This document shows positions 24,701-39,600 of a stretch of DNA of 64,000 nucleotides, piece by piece. The notes under the pieces were generated by a model that ran no database searches, was not told where the DNA came from, and saw nothing but the letters and a program-made list of their open reading frames with translations. The DNA is taken from assembly GCA_910591455.2 (NCBI GenBank), contig OU342821.1:1260001-1324000 (forward strand), written 5' to 3'. How positions within the stretch are numbered: the first letter of the stretch is position 1; each line of letters begins with the position of its first letter. The DNA is from Pholis gunnellus (taxonomy: Eukaryota; Chordata; Actinopteri; Perciformes; Pholidae). Both the position numbers and the translations under genes were made by a program.

Positions 24701-27700
24701 TCTTAGGTGGTTCTTATTGCACTGATTAATGTTTTTATGATGAGTTTGGTTTTAATTAGTTATTTGATCCAATGAAAATGGGGTGTGACATCTTGATTGA
24801 CAACTGTGATTCTCTTTCGCTAACTAGCTGTGGCTGTGCTTCGCTGGCCGTTGGTTTGAGCGAGGGACGTCCATCTACAGGCTATGGTCTGAGCAGTTTC
24901 AGTGCTGATAAAAGCATTCAAGAAAATGTCTTCTTTCTCTCCTCATTTTCTCCTGAGGAGGTGAAGTCGGCTTTTGTCACGGCTGAGAGCTTCATACTAT
25001 TCAGGCAATTAAAGTAAACAACATATCTGGCTGTTCAAAGGGGTTTTGAAAAACATCTTGAACCCTCATGTTCGCTTGAAACTTCACTTGCTGAAAGGTT
25101 TAACGGTTTCGTCTCTGTGTGATGTTATTTGTACAAAAAGGATTTGTCACTGTTTATGACTTAATAACATAACTAAAAAATGAATAATAACTTTGATTTA
25201 AAAGTTTGTTTGTATAAACAGAAACCCAATGATGTCACATTGTTAGCAGCTCTGTGAGGCTAGGTAGGCATTGCAGTGCACTAATCTCTAATCTAATTTC
25301 ACCATCTTGGTTTAATTTGTGAGCATGCTTACATTGCTATCAAACACTAAAAACAAAGTACCGCTGAGACTCATGGGAATGTCGTTCATTTTGTACTGTA
25401 CACACTGAAAATCTAATGTAATGGTGATAATGGTGCCATATAGAAAGCTAAGGGGAAAAGTTCATCCTGTGGGGAACATGAATATCTAAATTTCATGGCA
25501 ATGCTTCAAACAAATGTTTCATTTGTGATTTCACTCAAAATCACAAATGTTTTTGAGACACATTAGAGTGGCGCTAGAGCAGCGGTCTCAAACTCATCTT
25601 CACTCTGGTCCACATCAGCATCACGGTCGCCCTCAAAGGGCCGGTTGTAAATGTAACTACTCCTAACATATTGGTAAATAACTGTCTCTGCATTTGATTA
25701 TTGTTTATTCAAGTGTTATATAAGTTATATAAATGTAAAAATATATTTAAGCACATTTCTGTTATTATAACTTAAATCCTTTTAATTTAGGGTTAAACCC
25801 ACATTACTCTATCAAACGTTTAAAGAAAATATCAAAGACAAATATCAAACACAAGTTATTACAATAACTTTGTTCAAAGCTTAAAATCCTTTCAAGGGTG
25901 CGTTTGCACAATCCCACGTGAAGTATTTCATGTGTTGTAAAGCCACGTTTAAAGTCGTCTTCAATGTACTCACAATACATTTATATGTAAAATGTAGAGT
26001 AAGCAGAGAGCTGCTTCTATGACTGTGTGTTTAAGTATCTCATCATTATGACTTTCTATCTCATAACTTTGACTTTCTATCTCATAATTTCAACTATGGG
26101 GATATTTTTATTATATTATTATGTCTAACTTTTTTTTTTCTGGCGGATTCGCGAGCCACATAAAATGACGTGGCGGGCCGTATTCGGACCATGAATATCT
26201 GTACAAAACTGAGTTAAAATCCATCTAAAGAATTGTTTTAGTCTGGACAGACGTTGCTAACACTAGAGCAGGGGTGGCCAACCCGCGGCTCTTTGCCCGG
26301 TTTCATGCGGCTCTTACGTTCATATCGAAGTTTGTATTTGTGTTTTTTTAATGTTCGTGTTCCCTTCGCTTGAGTTAAATACGGTATTTTCGTCAAACGC
26401 GCATGTGCGGCCACAGATTACGTTCCTCGTCGACCCATTTAACGCCGAGACGGACTGTTTGAAAGCCCCGCTAGTCACAGATGAGGATGCGGCTGAGTTA
26501 GAGATGATCGATCTTTGTGAGGAGGACCAACTCAAACCTGCTTTAAGGGAAGGGACCATTGAGTTCTGGAAAAGTGTGCCAATGAAAAAATACCCCAATG
26601 TCAAACGGGCTGCGTTAAGATGCTGTCAATGTTTGGGTCAACATACGTCTGCGAGTCTGTGTTTTCTACCCTGAAACACGTGAAATCAAAGCATCGATCT
26701 GTTCTGACTGACACCCATGTGAAAGAATTGCTTCCAGTGGCAACAACGGAATACAAGCCAGATTTGAAGAGGATTGTTCAAGGCAAGGAATGCCAGAAGT
26801 CCCACTAAGTAACATGCATAGTAAAAGAAAAACACTATTGTAAATTATTATATTTTTGTTTGTGGACTTGGTTGAACTGAGAGTTTGTCTGTGTGAGACA
26901 GTGCACACAATGTTCATTGTTGAAAATGACTGGCCTGTGGTCTTAGGAGTCAATTTCTGTCATTATCATGTTGGTGTGTGACATTTACAATAAATCTGGC
27001 TGAGCAAAGGTATGTGTGTGTGTGTGAGGAAGGGATAGGGTGATGTTCATGTGTGCCCATGTGTATGATGTGGCTCTTTGCGGTAACACAGTAAAAAATG
27101 TGGCTCTTGGTCTCTGACTGGTTGGCCACCCCTGCACTAGACCAACGTTGCTAGTGTAAGACCAATTTTCTTTTTCGGAAACGGTATGTACGATTCATAG
27201 TCATGACCTTGTGTGAGAATTATCTGTGACTATTTAAAAAAAGGACCCTGAGACTTTAGATATGCTGGTTACAGCAAGAAAGGAACGAAAAGAAGAACAT
27301 TTCTCACAGAAGACATTTTGACATATAGCAGGACAGTATTGTTGAAATGAATTAATAAATGACTATTGGCTGCATACCATTGTGATGTTGCGGTTCCATT
27401 GCCGTGCTAAATGCATGTTTGCTTGACTTTCTAAATGACTCTCGTTATCTCCCACTATAGCTCACAATGATTGGGTATGTTGTCACATTCCGATGGAAAA
27501 AAATGTTCATTTATAGATAATAATGTTCACAGTAAGATAGACCCTGGGCTGGCTTTAACCATGACATTGGTTTCATTACTTGGCTCTATATTATCTGTAT
27601 TCTATATGTTGCCATTTAATGTGCAACCACTGTGTAACTGTCCAGCGTCAGCAGGATGACTTTGGTGTGTCCGAGGCCTCTTTGTTTTCACCGCTGATCT

Positions 27701-29232
27701 TTCTGCACTATGTGAGGATTTCTACACTTGTTGTTGCTTGTGTGATTTGTTGCTGTTGTTGTGGCTTTTGAACCAACTGAGCAGCTGAGAGCTTCCGATT
27801 TATTCCACGCGGTGTCTCCAAGCCGCTGGGGGATTCAGAGCCGTGCTCAAGGGCATCTCAGCACATGTTGTTAGTGCTCCTGTTATCATCGGTGACATAC
27901 GTGTTGCTTGCGGCTCAGCTTTCCCTCTGTCAGTCGCTGCTCCTGTCACTTATAGCACTCAACTACAACTATGACATTTTCTTTTTTTTAATAGTCCATA
28001 AAATTCTGATTTATCGTGTTAAACTATTTTTACTTTAATGACAAACTCACGTTTGTTGTGATGATAACTTGCCATGACGCCATGTGCTTTAACTAATTGT
28101 CACCTCAAAGGTTAGAATTTGTTCGACTACTTTTACCTTTTAATTTGCAAGTTTTATTATTTTAAGTTTTCTCATGATTGAAATTCATCAGATGAACTGC
28201 TAAGAAGCTGCTTAGCAGAAAACAGCTGATGATCTCCACTAACTCAAACTCAAACAAAGTTATAGATGCATAAACTACAGCGTTACAGTTTAATTTCCCA
28301 ATCGGATGGCTGATAAGCTATTTCCACACTAGCAGGAATAACATTCCGGTGTAGAGATAATCAATCCTTTATGTATCTATTAAATGCAGTGTTTTAAGTG
28401 TCAATTAAGCATGTTGATGATAAAAACACAAAAAAACGTGTACGTTTTATACTATAGAATTACAACCATCAAATTATCAGGGAAATATCCGAGGCCTCAG
28501 TGTTCTCAGCAGTAGTGCATTGTGGGAAAATCACAGGTCTTGTTAATATTAACATACCCAGTAAGCCAGGTCATGGAAAGCGAGCTAGCATGCACAATAC
28601 CCAGCCGAGGTGGCAGGAAAACAAATATGTTGTTATTGTACGTTTCTGCAAACCACAGATACGTTGAACGTTGACTTATTTATTTGTTTTGCATTCCGTC
28701 TGAGCATGTGACGCATCGAGCGGCGGTGATTAAAAGTTACGCGGTACAATGACATGTAACACGAGCTAGAAAGCCGCATTAGAGTGTGGCTGCCATTCAA
28801 ACTAACTGCAGTCTGTTTGTGAGGAAGCCTACAAACCACTTACACAGTGAGTTACTCGAGCCCGGAGTGCTTGAATAATATCATGTCATGTCCTGTATTT
28901 AAGTCCTGAGCAGAGTGATTAGAACATCAGTCCATCCATCCAGCTCTTCTCTCCACACACTGATTATCAGATTGCCAACACATCTCCCGATCCCATTCCC
29001 GCTCCCCAGAGGTAGAACCCTTTTTGATGTCATTGATCTCCACCTTTACTCTGGCACTGTGAAGGGAGCAAATGTCAGCAAAGGTTCAGACTACTGTTTA
29101 AAAATCATGTGAAAAGGAAAAAAGGAGAAAGATGATGAAATTTAAAAAACGGAAAAGAAAAGAAAGTGATATTATGGCCCCTGTGCTGCAGCTGTAAGCT
29201 GTGATGGATTGTGGTCTTCATTGAGAGAGACT

Positions 29233-29279
<47 letters not shown>

Positions 29280-29609
29280 GAAAGAGGTAAAGTGCCTCTC
29301 TCACATATTTTTCTTAATCTATCGTTCCTCCATCTCTCCTCTCCTATACCCTCCATTCTGCCCTTTCCCTCTCTCTTATCCCCCTCTATCACCCCCCCCC
29401 CCCACACACACACACACACACTCCTGCTTCTTTCTCTTCTTCCACTCTCTCTTTCTCTCTCTGTAGCTTCCCTCTCCACCCAGACTGTATGCTTCTCCCG
29501 TGTTTTCCTATTTTCCCTCTCTCTCTGCTCCAAGGTCGAGTTAATGAATGACAGAGCTTGTCATCAATTCCCCTTTCTCCCTTTACACCTGTCACACACA
29601 TGCACACAC

Positions 29610-29663
<54 letters not shown>

Positions 29664-32600
29664 CTACGCGCACACACACACACATTGTGTAATGATTGTT
29701 ACAGCAGCAGCATCTTTGCGTTTTCAGATAAACCACTTGGGGTTTAATTCTGGAGGCTTTTTATTTTGTGTTTTGATCACTAAAATGTCTAAACTGTATT
29801 TCTTTTTCTTTTGGCTGAATAAGAACTTTTTTGTTTTGCTTGTGGACTGTTTTAATTAAAAGACTTAAATGAGGTGGATTAATAGGATTGTGGACATTAC
29901 ATGTATTATTGTAAATTGCCTGTATTAATGTTTCAGTTGTATTTTCTGTGCTGCTCATTACCTCTTCAACATTTCATAATGCAAATAACAGATAATAGAA
30001 TGAATGAATTGAAATCTTTATTCACGATGTCATAATATGATGAGCTTTCGAAATACAGTGTCTTTTTGATGGAGGAATATCCTTCGTCATGTAAAATGAA
30101 ATAATTGAATTAAAATTCATGTAAAGTCTTTTCCCTTTTCACAAGAAACAAGCTATAATCTGGACATATTTCAAAGTTAAAGATGTAGTTTTAATTTTTT
30201 TTCAGGCTTAATGAAATTAACATTTCTGCTAAAAACGAAAAGTCAATCTCACGTTAAAGGTCATTATCAGTATGGCAGTAGTTGTATTTAATTTCAGTGT
30301 TGACAGTAATTGCATTGAAATTGGAAACATGAAAAAAAAATGTTATGCAATGCAAACAATTTCATGAAATACATTTTCATTTTAATAATAAGAATCATAA
30401 TAATTCCATGAAAGTGTAACCCTAAGCTCACGCCTCAGGAGTTAATCTGTTTAATATCCCTGCCTCCCCTTCTCTTTGATATATATATTTCAGAGTCTCC
30501 CATTGGTCAGATGCGTCCACCGCACGGCAGCGCCACGCCCCAAAAGAACAGCAACCTGCTGGTCATCATCGTGGTTTCCGTGGGAGCCATCACCGTGGTC
30601 GTGGTCGTGATCGTGGCGCTCATCTGCACCCGGCGCTCCTCCGCCCAGCAGAGGAAGTAAGACGCTTTGTTCATCTGTGTGATGGCAGCCGGCAGCTGTC
30701 GGGGTAACCAGGCGGTTGATGGTTGATGATCTGTTCGGCTTGTTTAGTCTTTTTCATAGAAAAGTCAAGTCTACAATGTGCTTCCTACCGACTGACACAG
30801 CACTGACAAATGTGTGCGTACCCAAAAACCGGGAAGGATCTGACCTGAACTGGCTTTCATCCCACTAGGTTCATCTTCTGCTTTCTAAATCCCATTTACC
30901 AGTGATGGTTTATAATCCTCATCTGGTTTCAGTATTATTTTGTAGCGGTTTGTCAAATTGTTTTTTATTTTCTAATCCAGTTCACGATGTTTTGATCGTT
31001 GTTATTGTACTAATCCACAATCGTTCAGGATTCAGTCTGAACACCTGTGGTTTAATGCTACAGCACACACAGAAATACAACACTACCAGTAGAAAACTAT
31101 AGAGATGTAATTACAGAATGTAAATCCGTTATTATTATAGTATGGTTATTGCAGACAAAATATATATAAGTAGTATCAAAAAAGAGGTTTGATTTCATGA
31201 AAATCCTGAGGATTCAAATTTAGAATTTTGCAATCCAGTAATTCAGTAAACATCTGTTTGATTTATGAATCCAGTTCATGCTCTTTCAGATGCTATTATT
31301 CATGACGTTTTGTCACGTTTTAGTTTTCTTTTAATTTGTATCGGAATTAGTTTCATGATATTTCAAACGGTATTGTTTCATAATCCCATTTCTCAAAAAT
31401 GAGTTAGCTTTCAGTTTATAATTCAGCTCGTAATGTTTCAGTTGGCATTGTTTTCAATGTTTCACTGGTTTCAGTCTTTCTACTCTAGATAAGTGCTATT
31501 TCATAATCCAGTCCATGAAATCAAATATTCAATTGCAAAGCACTGCTCAGCTCAACAGCTTCATCCTCGTCCTCCTCGTCTCTCCTTCCACCACCATCTG
31601 TCTGTCTTCATTTTGTTCCATCTTGTCCGTGTAAATTGTAGCATACATGAGCAATTCAAGTGGTTTCATGGTGGATGTACAGGGGTGTTCATCTTCTGCT
31701 GGGATTTAGAGGGTTGCCTAGCGACATGACTCCAATAGCAGTCCACCCAGGGTTCACTGTGTTGTCCTCTCACACCTTCAGCCTGTTCTTCCTTCCTGCC
31801 CTCACCTGTCTCGTCCTTTGTGCAGGAAAAGAGCGAGCCACAGCGCCAGCAAGAGGAAGGGCAGCCAGAAGGACCTGCGGCCCCCTGACCTCTGGATCCA
31901 CCACGAGGAGATGGAGATGAAAAACATGGAGAAAGCTCCCAGCGTGGCCCCGTCCGGACACGATTCCCCCCTACAGTCCTGCCAGGACCTCCCCCAGGTC
32001 GCACACAGCCAATCAGAGAGCCAGATGGGCAGCAAGAGCAGCCACTCAGGTACAGGATAGATACAGATTCATTCATGTATTTATCCTTAGATCCATCCAC
32101 CACCACTCCATGTTATACCTTCATTTTATGATTTTTATAGTATTTCATCAAGTGTATTTTGTCTTGTTTATTAACTTTGATTTGAGTTTGGATGTCTCCC
32201 TTTAGATGCACCTATCATCTTAGGGTTCATCTCAATGTTGCCTGGCAACATAAAAATCTAAAATTAGAAATGCCATTGCGTTCATAATCTGCGTGTTAAA
32301 TATATAAAGTCATCTTTTCTTCATTTCTGTGGTGCTAACAGATTCATTTATACCCATTATGAGTCTGATTACATTCGCTGTATAATGAAGCCTGTATTAA
32401 TTATTAATTATTACATATAAATAATTTCTCCCAGTGGAAAATAGTTAGCTGAGCACATTTTAAAATTCTGTTATGGCAGCTTAAAAAAGGGGGAGAACAT
32501 GTGTGAATCCCTCTTTTTCATATTTGAATGTTCTTGGTGTCCCAGGAGCTGACGGTGACGAGGCGTCCAGCTGTATCTCCACTCTGGATCGCTCCATGGC

Positions 32601-33455
32601 TGCCAGGAGGGGAACGCGAGGCAAGATGATGATTCCTATGGACTCACAGCCCAGCAACACACGTAAGTAGCACATTCCTGTGCGTGTGTTCACTGGCCCT
32701 CAATTAGCACTAAACACAAAGTACAGCCGAGGCTGATGGGAACAACATTGTTTTGCAGGTTTTAGCCAGAAACCAAAGTATTGGATAATTGGAATTTGAC
32801 CCGATTATGTCACTATAGATGAAATATCAGAAAATCACCATATTACTAGTGCTGGTTCTTTGGGCTTGACTCAGTTGGTTAAGGGTTAGTTACTAGTTGT
32901 AGTTCATGGTGGCACTGAAGAGTAAGTCTGGATCAAAGTGGTGGGCCGAGCCACTCTAGCGTGGCTATGAATGTGACTTAAATGTTGACCTCTCTTTGAG
33001 GTGGTGTTTAACATGAGCACCTGGACCCTATTGATGCTTTGAAAGGTGTCTGTGAATCGGTTGGTGCAGCCTGCTGCTCTAGTATAAATATATTGTGGTT
33101 TTCATATTGTGAGTTTGATGCCTGACGGGGTTATCATTGAAAAGTCGCATTTAGTGCTTTCACACTGATGTGAAAGAGCGGAATCCCATATGAATTGAGG
33201 TCCACAGATCCTCAGTAAATACCTGCATTGATTCCTGAATCCAGGAACCAGACCCGACACCAACTCATTTCATATTATGCTCACGGGTCTTCCTGTTGCT
33301 GCAGAGAACATCACATGACATTTCTGCGGCAATTGGGTGTCTTAGGGTGATGATGATGGTCAGACGGTTCGTCTCTCTCTTTTCCTCTCTGTCTGGCCCC
33401 GGGTGGTTGAGATGTAAAAAGACTTTTGTGGAAAAGTGAAGTTGGAAGAAGAGAG

Positions 33456-33496
<41 letters not shown>

Positions 33497-33598
33497 TACC
33501 ACACAGATAATTCGCCTGTACTCAGACTGACTCAGAGGACAGAGGACAGAGGGAGAAGATCTGAGGATGAGTGAATGAGGGGAGGAGGACGAGCAGGG

Positions 33599-33657
<59 letters not shown>

Positions 33658-36653
33658 GAAGTTCAACTCAATTTTCAGTTCGAAGTTCTTTATTATCATA
33701 TGCACAACAGTGAAGAATGAAGCAGGTGCTGGCAATGGAAATCTTGAATCTCCCTCCAACAAAGCTCATTAAATATGTATTAAAAAATGAAACAAAATGA
33801 AAATCTCCCATATAAAACAGCTATATATATATATATCACATGTTAAAATATACAGCTAAAATATAAATGTAAATAAATATAAAAAAGTGATGTACATTTG
33901 TGGTTGGCAGTATTGCAAATGAATACATAATGAGAAGTACATGTCACCTTTCTGGACTTTGTTCCAGATTTGTGGAGCAGAACAACTGAACGCTGCTTCA
34001 TGTTGAGTTCTGACTCTGGGAACAGGAAGTAGACCGGTCCCAGACCACCTAAGGGGTCGGGATGGTTCATGAGGTAGCAGCAGATCACAGATGTATTTTG
34101 GCTCTAAACCATTCAGTGCTTCATAAACCAACAGCAGCATTTTAAAGTCAATTCTTTGTTGGACAGGAAGCCAGTGCAAAGACCTCCGAACTGGAGTGAT
34201 GTAATCCACTTTCTAGGTCTTAGTGAGGACTCCAGCTGCAGCGTTCTGATGGACTTGTTACAGAGACCTGCAAACACACCGTTACAGGAGTCCAGTCTAC
34301 TGAAGATGAATGCATGGAGTGTTTCTAAATCCTGTTGAGACATAAGTCCTCTAATCCTTGATGTGTTCTTCAGGTGACAGGAGGCTGATGCTGTAATTGT
34401 CTTGATAAGGCTGTTCAGGTTGAGGTCTGAATCCATAACTACACCTAGATTTCTAGCTTGGTTTGTGGTAGCTTGGTTAATAGTGTCCTCTTTTAGAATC
34501 ATGCGCCTGCGGTCTAAATTCATTGTATTGTCTTTCCCTTTGTGGGCAATAAAGATCCATCGATTTATCCAGAGAGCCACCTGTCGGTGTAACATCTGTA
34601 ACACCACATCACATCCATGAGCCGGTTTCTCCTCTGGGTAGAAGCACATCATCTAATTACTGCCTTCTCTCTCTTTGGAGTAAGTGCGTGTGCCGTCACA
34701 TCTCTCTGTGCTGAAACTTTCATATTGTAATTACCCTGCTCTCAGTCTGTCTGTGAGGATTTGTGTCCTCCTTTCTCTCCCCTTTTTATTCTTCGTCTGT
34801 TGCGTAGTTTACTGCAGTTGTCGAACTGAACAGCGACAGTTAGGTTACAACGCAGGGTGTTCTTTTCTGGAGAGTGTGAGTCAGCAGGTGACTGATAATT
34901 CTTTCCAGCATGTGACAAGCCCTCCTGTGTGTTTACATAAACGTGTGTGTGATATGTGGGTCACGGAAAAACAGGGAAAAGCCTTCAGGCTTCCTCTGCT
35001 AACACACAGACCCGTCCTCTACTCTGATCTTTCTGGTTTGCTTTCTGTTATGTTCATAACTTTCATTTGATTTGACCTTTGTTGTCAAAGTTCAATGAGG
35101 AAGACTTCTTCATTCAGCCTTGTGTCCTCCTTCATTCATTCTTCCACTTGAGCCGTGGCTCCATGGTTTCGCTGCTCTCAGACTTTCGATTTTGCCATAT
35201 TGAAGTTATTCTTTAGGGTTTAAAGCCATTCATGTTGCACTGATGGATACAACAAAACGGGCCGTACATATATCACTCAGTGTATCTACAATTGGTAGCA
35301 TGTTTTTTAATTGACAACAAACATATTTTTGCATTCTCTCTAATGTCCACCAGGGGGCGACTCTATACGACTTCTATACGGTTGTATAGAAGTCTATGAG
35401 AAAATGACTCTACTTCTCTCTTGATTTATTACCTCAGTAAACATTGTAAACATGAGTTTATGATCTCAATCTCTAGTTTCAGCCAAAATGGCCAAAATGC
35501 CAAAATCAAGGCTTCAAAATGAGTGAAACAAGTCATTTGTGTGGGTTGTGACGCTTAAAACAATGTATCAAATGTTTACCAGCCGCAACAGTAGTTGGCA
35601 AAGGCGGAGGCTACGACGTTTTTGTAGATAGAGGAAAACTTGATAAAAAAATGACTTCAGCTTTTTGTTCTTCCTGACAAATTAATGTCAGGAATACAGG
35701 AATTGACCTTAGTTTAATAAACAGATATCAAGATCTTTCAAGGTATATGATGGAGTATGCTACACTAGTAACAACTTGTATAGGTCATCAAATTCCACCA
35801 TATGCGGACGACCTGCTTCTTTGTCTTAATCACTCTCTCCTCTCACATTTCATTTCAAATATTCATGGTGATGTTGTTTTAATCTCTCGTTGTTAAATCA
35901 ATCTGAACAAACCAGCTTTACTTCCTTTAAATGAATGCAACAACTAATTAAGAACTGGATTTAGAAAGAAAACGCCAGGCTTGGTTTTAGATATATTTTT
36001 ATAGATGACAGCTAATGGACACATTTATATTAGCACAAAACTGCATTTTTATGGTAAATCAACTACACTCCCATTTTTCTGTTGGTTGTTGTGAAACGAT
36101 ACAAGATCAAGAAGAGTAGAAATAGATTAGCATTCTTCTGAACCAAACTGCAACCTCGTGCACATAATGAGGGCTCCGTTGACTGTGTGTTCATTTGAAA
36201 GTGCCTGCAGGGTCTGCACTGATTCTGTCTCTGTAGCTCTCTGTCTCTACACAACTAACCATGGCTCATTCTACCTTTGAGGTTACTGAGGTTCATACAT
36301 TTGTATTTTCTAAATAAAAAGCATTTCAATTTGGCAACGATATTGTACAACGCTAAGATAACTGTCTTATTTATTAAGTGATCACCGTCATTGCTTGTGT
36401 GGGTGTGTGTGTGGTGACGCAATGAAGAAGATGATGTTACTACTAAACCTTTACCCAACACAGTGGTTCTTTGATTATGCCAACAACCTGAGGAAACCAG
36501 ACAGGAAGCTAAATCCAGACGTGATTCAGGTCACTATTTCAACTCCTAGTTAGTTAATGCCATTCATCTACAGACCGACAGCCTCTGACCAATCGCTTCT
36601 TTGTGGTTACTCAACATAAATAAAGCTGCCAGTGATGTCCGCAACTACCACAG

Positions 36654-36699
<46 letters not shown>

Positions 36700-39600
36700 T
36701 CTTGAGTAATAAACCCTATAGGCTCAATTTAACTACACAAACACCTTGAATAATTGCAGTGTAATAATATCACATTATTGCACACACACATTAATGTAAA
36801 ACATACCTTTTGCTTAAAATGTTGTGCTGTTTGAGACACATTTCTATGATTCAAATCCAAAATGATGCAAACTCAAAGGTGAAATGAAGAAGGTGTGTAT
36901 CGTTTGAGTAAATCATGTCTCGCACACGTTGGCAGCAGAGAAAGGATGCAGGCAGTGAATACAGAGGGGGAGAGAGAATCATTGTATCCTGCTCTTTATT
37001 TTCAGATTGCAGTATAAATTATTCATTGCAACATTTGACCTGATTGTCACGTATTACCGCACATTTGTATCCAATGTTTGCTCTCCAAGCATCTTAGAAT
37101 ACACATATTTAGATCAGGGGAATCAAAAAAAGGTCAAGTTGTTGACCTCGGCATTTGTTAAACCCTGCGTACGGCCATGGAAGCAGCTCAAGGCTTCGTT
37201 GCGTCTCTCCTCTGCTGCCACGTCTCTGCTCTATGATGCCGACTGATCTCTTCATCTAACTTGTTTTCATCTCTTTGTGTCTGCTGTCTCGTCTTCTCTC
37301 TCTCTCTGTCTCTGTTTCTATCATTTTGGTTTAAGTTTTTCCGTGTGTTTCAAAACCATTAATGCCAGCTTTCTCTTTTGATCAAGCTTTTATCTATCTC
37401 CATCCTCGGTCTTTGTGTTTTTTTAGTCTTATCATTTCTGAGTTTGTTTTTGTGATCTAATTCCAACCCTTTCTGCTTGTTCTTTTCATTCCTTTTGTCC
37501 TATGTTTTCTAGGTTTTCTGTTTATTCAGTGTGGCTTTGTGGCACAAAGGCAGTAGAACTGCCTGTGCCAAAGCACACTGGCTGTAATCCTGCGGGCTTA
37601 TTGTTGGAATGCTGTTAAGCATTCCAAGTATTGCTATCCTCTTCTTTATTCCTCTTTTTATTATATTTCTTCCGTAGCATGCTTCTGCTCCTTCATATTT
37701 TAAGCTACAGAAACCGTTCAACTATCAAAATGTTCAGCTCTTTCAGGAGAGGGGTGCTATGACTTTTATTATTTCTAATCTTTAAACTTTTTGAATTATT
37801 AAGCTTTTTGCAACAAAAAAAAATATTTGTCTTTTGCCTTCGACTCCACAATTTACACTCTTCATATATATTTTTTAGTTCATACAGTAGCTAATCCTGT
37901 CTTCTCGTTAAAAAGTGATTGTGGAATCCCACAGATTTACACATTTGGCAGAAAATGACTTAATTGAGAGGAAAACCCAACTTTCTGCTCCATAGAGACC
38001 AATGTTAAATCTGACCACTCATTTCTCAAAGAAAGCAGACAGTACCAGTTTTGTATATTGCGCCGGAGCTCACATTTTTAACACCACCAACATAAAAAAC
38101 ACATCATCGCGTTAGGCAGAGTCTTATCTTTCTCACGGTATCCTTATTTTGGCACGCAGACTCCTGCTTTTTATTAAAAGGAGGCAGTGTTCAAAATCAC
38201 TGTTTACTGTAACGTTTCTTAATCAGTTTGCTTCTAACGCCAGGTGCGTCCTCACCATGGCAACCAGTTACACACACGCACGCACGCAGGCTCTCTCTCT
38301 ACACACACACACGACTTGGAGATATTCAGTCAAAGGCATTTTTAGACCTCCTGTCTGTCTGTCTGCCTCTGTCTCACTCACTCTGTCAGTACATATAACT
38401 GTCTGTCTGCCTGTCTCACTCACTCAGTCAGTACATATAACTGTCTGTCTGCCTGTCTCACTCACTCACTCAGTACATATAACTGTCTGTCTGCCTGTCT
38501 CACTCACTCACTCAGTACATATAACTGTCTGTCTGCCTGTCTCACTCACTCACTCAGTACATATAACTGTCTGTCTGCCTGTCTCACTCACTCAGTCAGT
38601 ACATATAACTGTCTGTCTGCCTGTCTCACTCACTCAGTACATATAACTGTCTGTCTGCCTGTCTCACTCACTCAGTCAGTACATATAACTGTCTGTCTGC
38701 CTGTCTCACTCACTCACTCAGTACATATAACTGTCTGTCTGCCTGTCTCACTCACTCACTCAGTACATATAACTGTCTGTCTGCCTGTCTCACTCACTCA
38801 GTCAGTACATATAACTGTCTGTCTGCCTGTCTCACTCACTCACTCAGTACATATAACTGTCTGTCTGCCTGTCTCACTCACTCAGTACATATAACTGTCT
38901 GTCTGCCTGTCTCACTCACTCAATCAGTACATATAACTGTCTGTCTGCCTGTCTCACTCACTCACTCAGTACATGTAACTGTCTGTCTGCCTGTCTCACT
39001 CACTCAGTACATATAACTGTCTGTCTGCCTGTCTCACTCACTCAGTATATATAACTGTCTGTCTGCCTGTCTCACTCACTCACTCAGTCCATCTAACTGT
39101 CTGAGTCTGTCTCTTTCTCACTCTCACACTCATTCACTCAGTCTATCTCTCTCTCTCTCTCTGTGTCTCTCATATATTCATTTAGGTCTTAGAGATTTTG
39201 AGAGGACTTTTCCTTTTTTTAAGCTACAGAAACCGTTCGACTATCAAAATGTTCAGCTCTTTCAGGAGAGGGGTGCTATGATTTTTCACATTTGTAATCT
39301 TTAAATCTTTTAAATATTAAGCTTTTTGCAATTTTTTTGAATTGGATATCTATGGAGAAAATCTTCAAATCCTGTTAAACTTCTTCAACTTTCAAATCCT
39401 TCAACGTCCTCATACTTCAGCAATGTTTCAGCAATGTTTCAGCAATGTTTTCGCAATTAATTTCAGCTTTCAGCATTCCAACGCATTTTCAGCAGGAAAT
39501 GCATTTTCTAGTTGTTGGAATGCTGTTAAGCATTCCAAGTATTGCTATCCTCTTCTTTATTCCTCTTTTTATTATATTTCTTCCGTAGCATGCTTCTGCT

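Larger units (their letters stand above)
21677..30493 (+). other. neo1 intron before the transmembrane exon
   Basis: 8.8 kb with no exon. It holds hAT-type elements at 22662-23239, 25580-26187 and 26269-27134, an interspersed repeat at 25210-25579 continuing at 26188, and several microsatellites. About 23240-24590, 27170-29220 and 29700-30490 show nothing that I can name. Confidence 0.85.

Noticed and set aside
29211..29747. 178-residue and neighbouring open frames
   Set aside because: Made of GA, CT and CA repeats; no complex sequence.
30494..30656. DCC as the gene identity
   Set aside because: The transmembrane and cytoplasmic residues follow the neogenin pattern (ICTRRSSAQQRK, HHEEMEMKN) rather than that of DCC (FCTRRTTSHQKKK, HHERLELK).
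38149..38646. 165-residue open frame with repeated HITVCLPVSLT
   Set aside because: A translation of the 38/42-bp minisatellite inside a mobile element.
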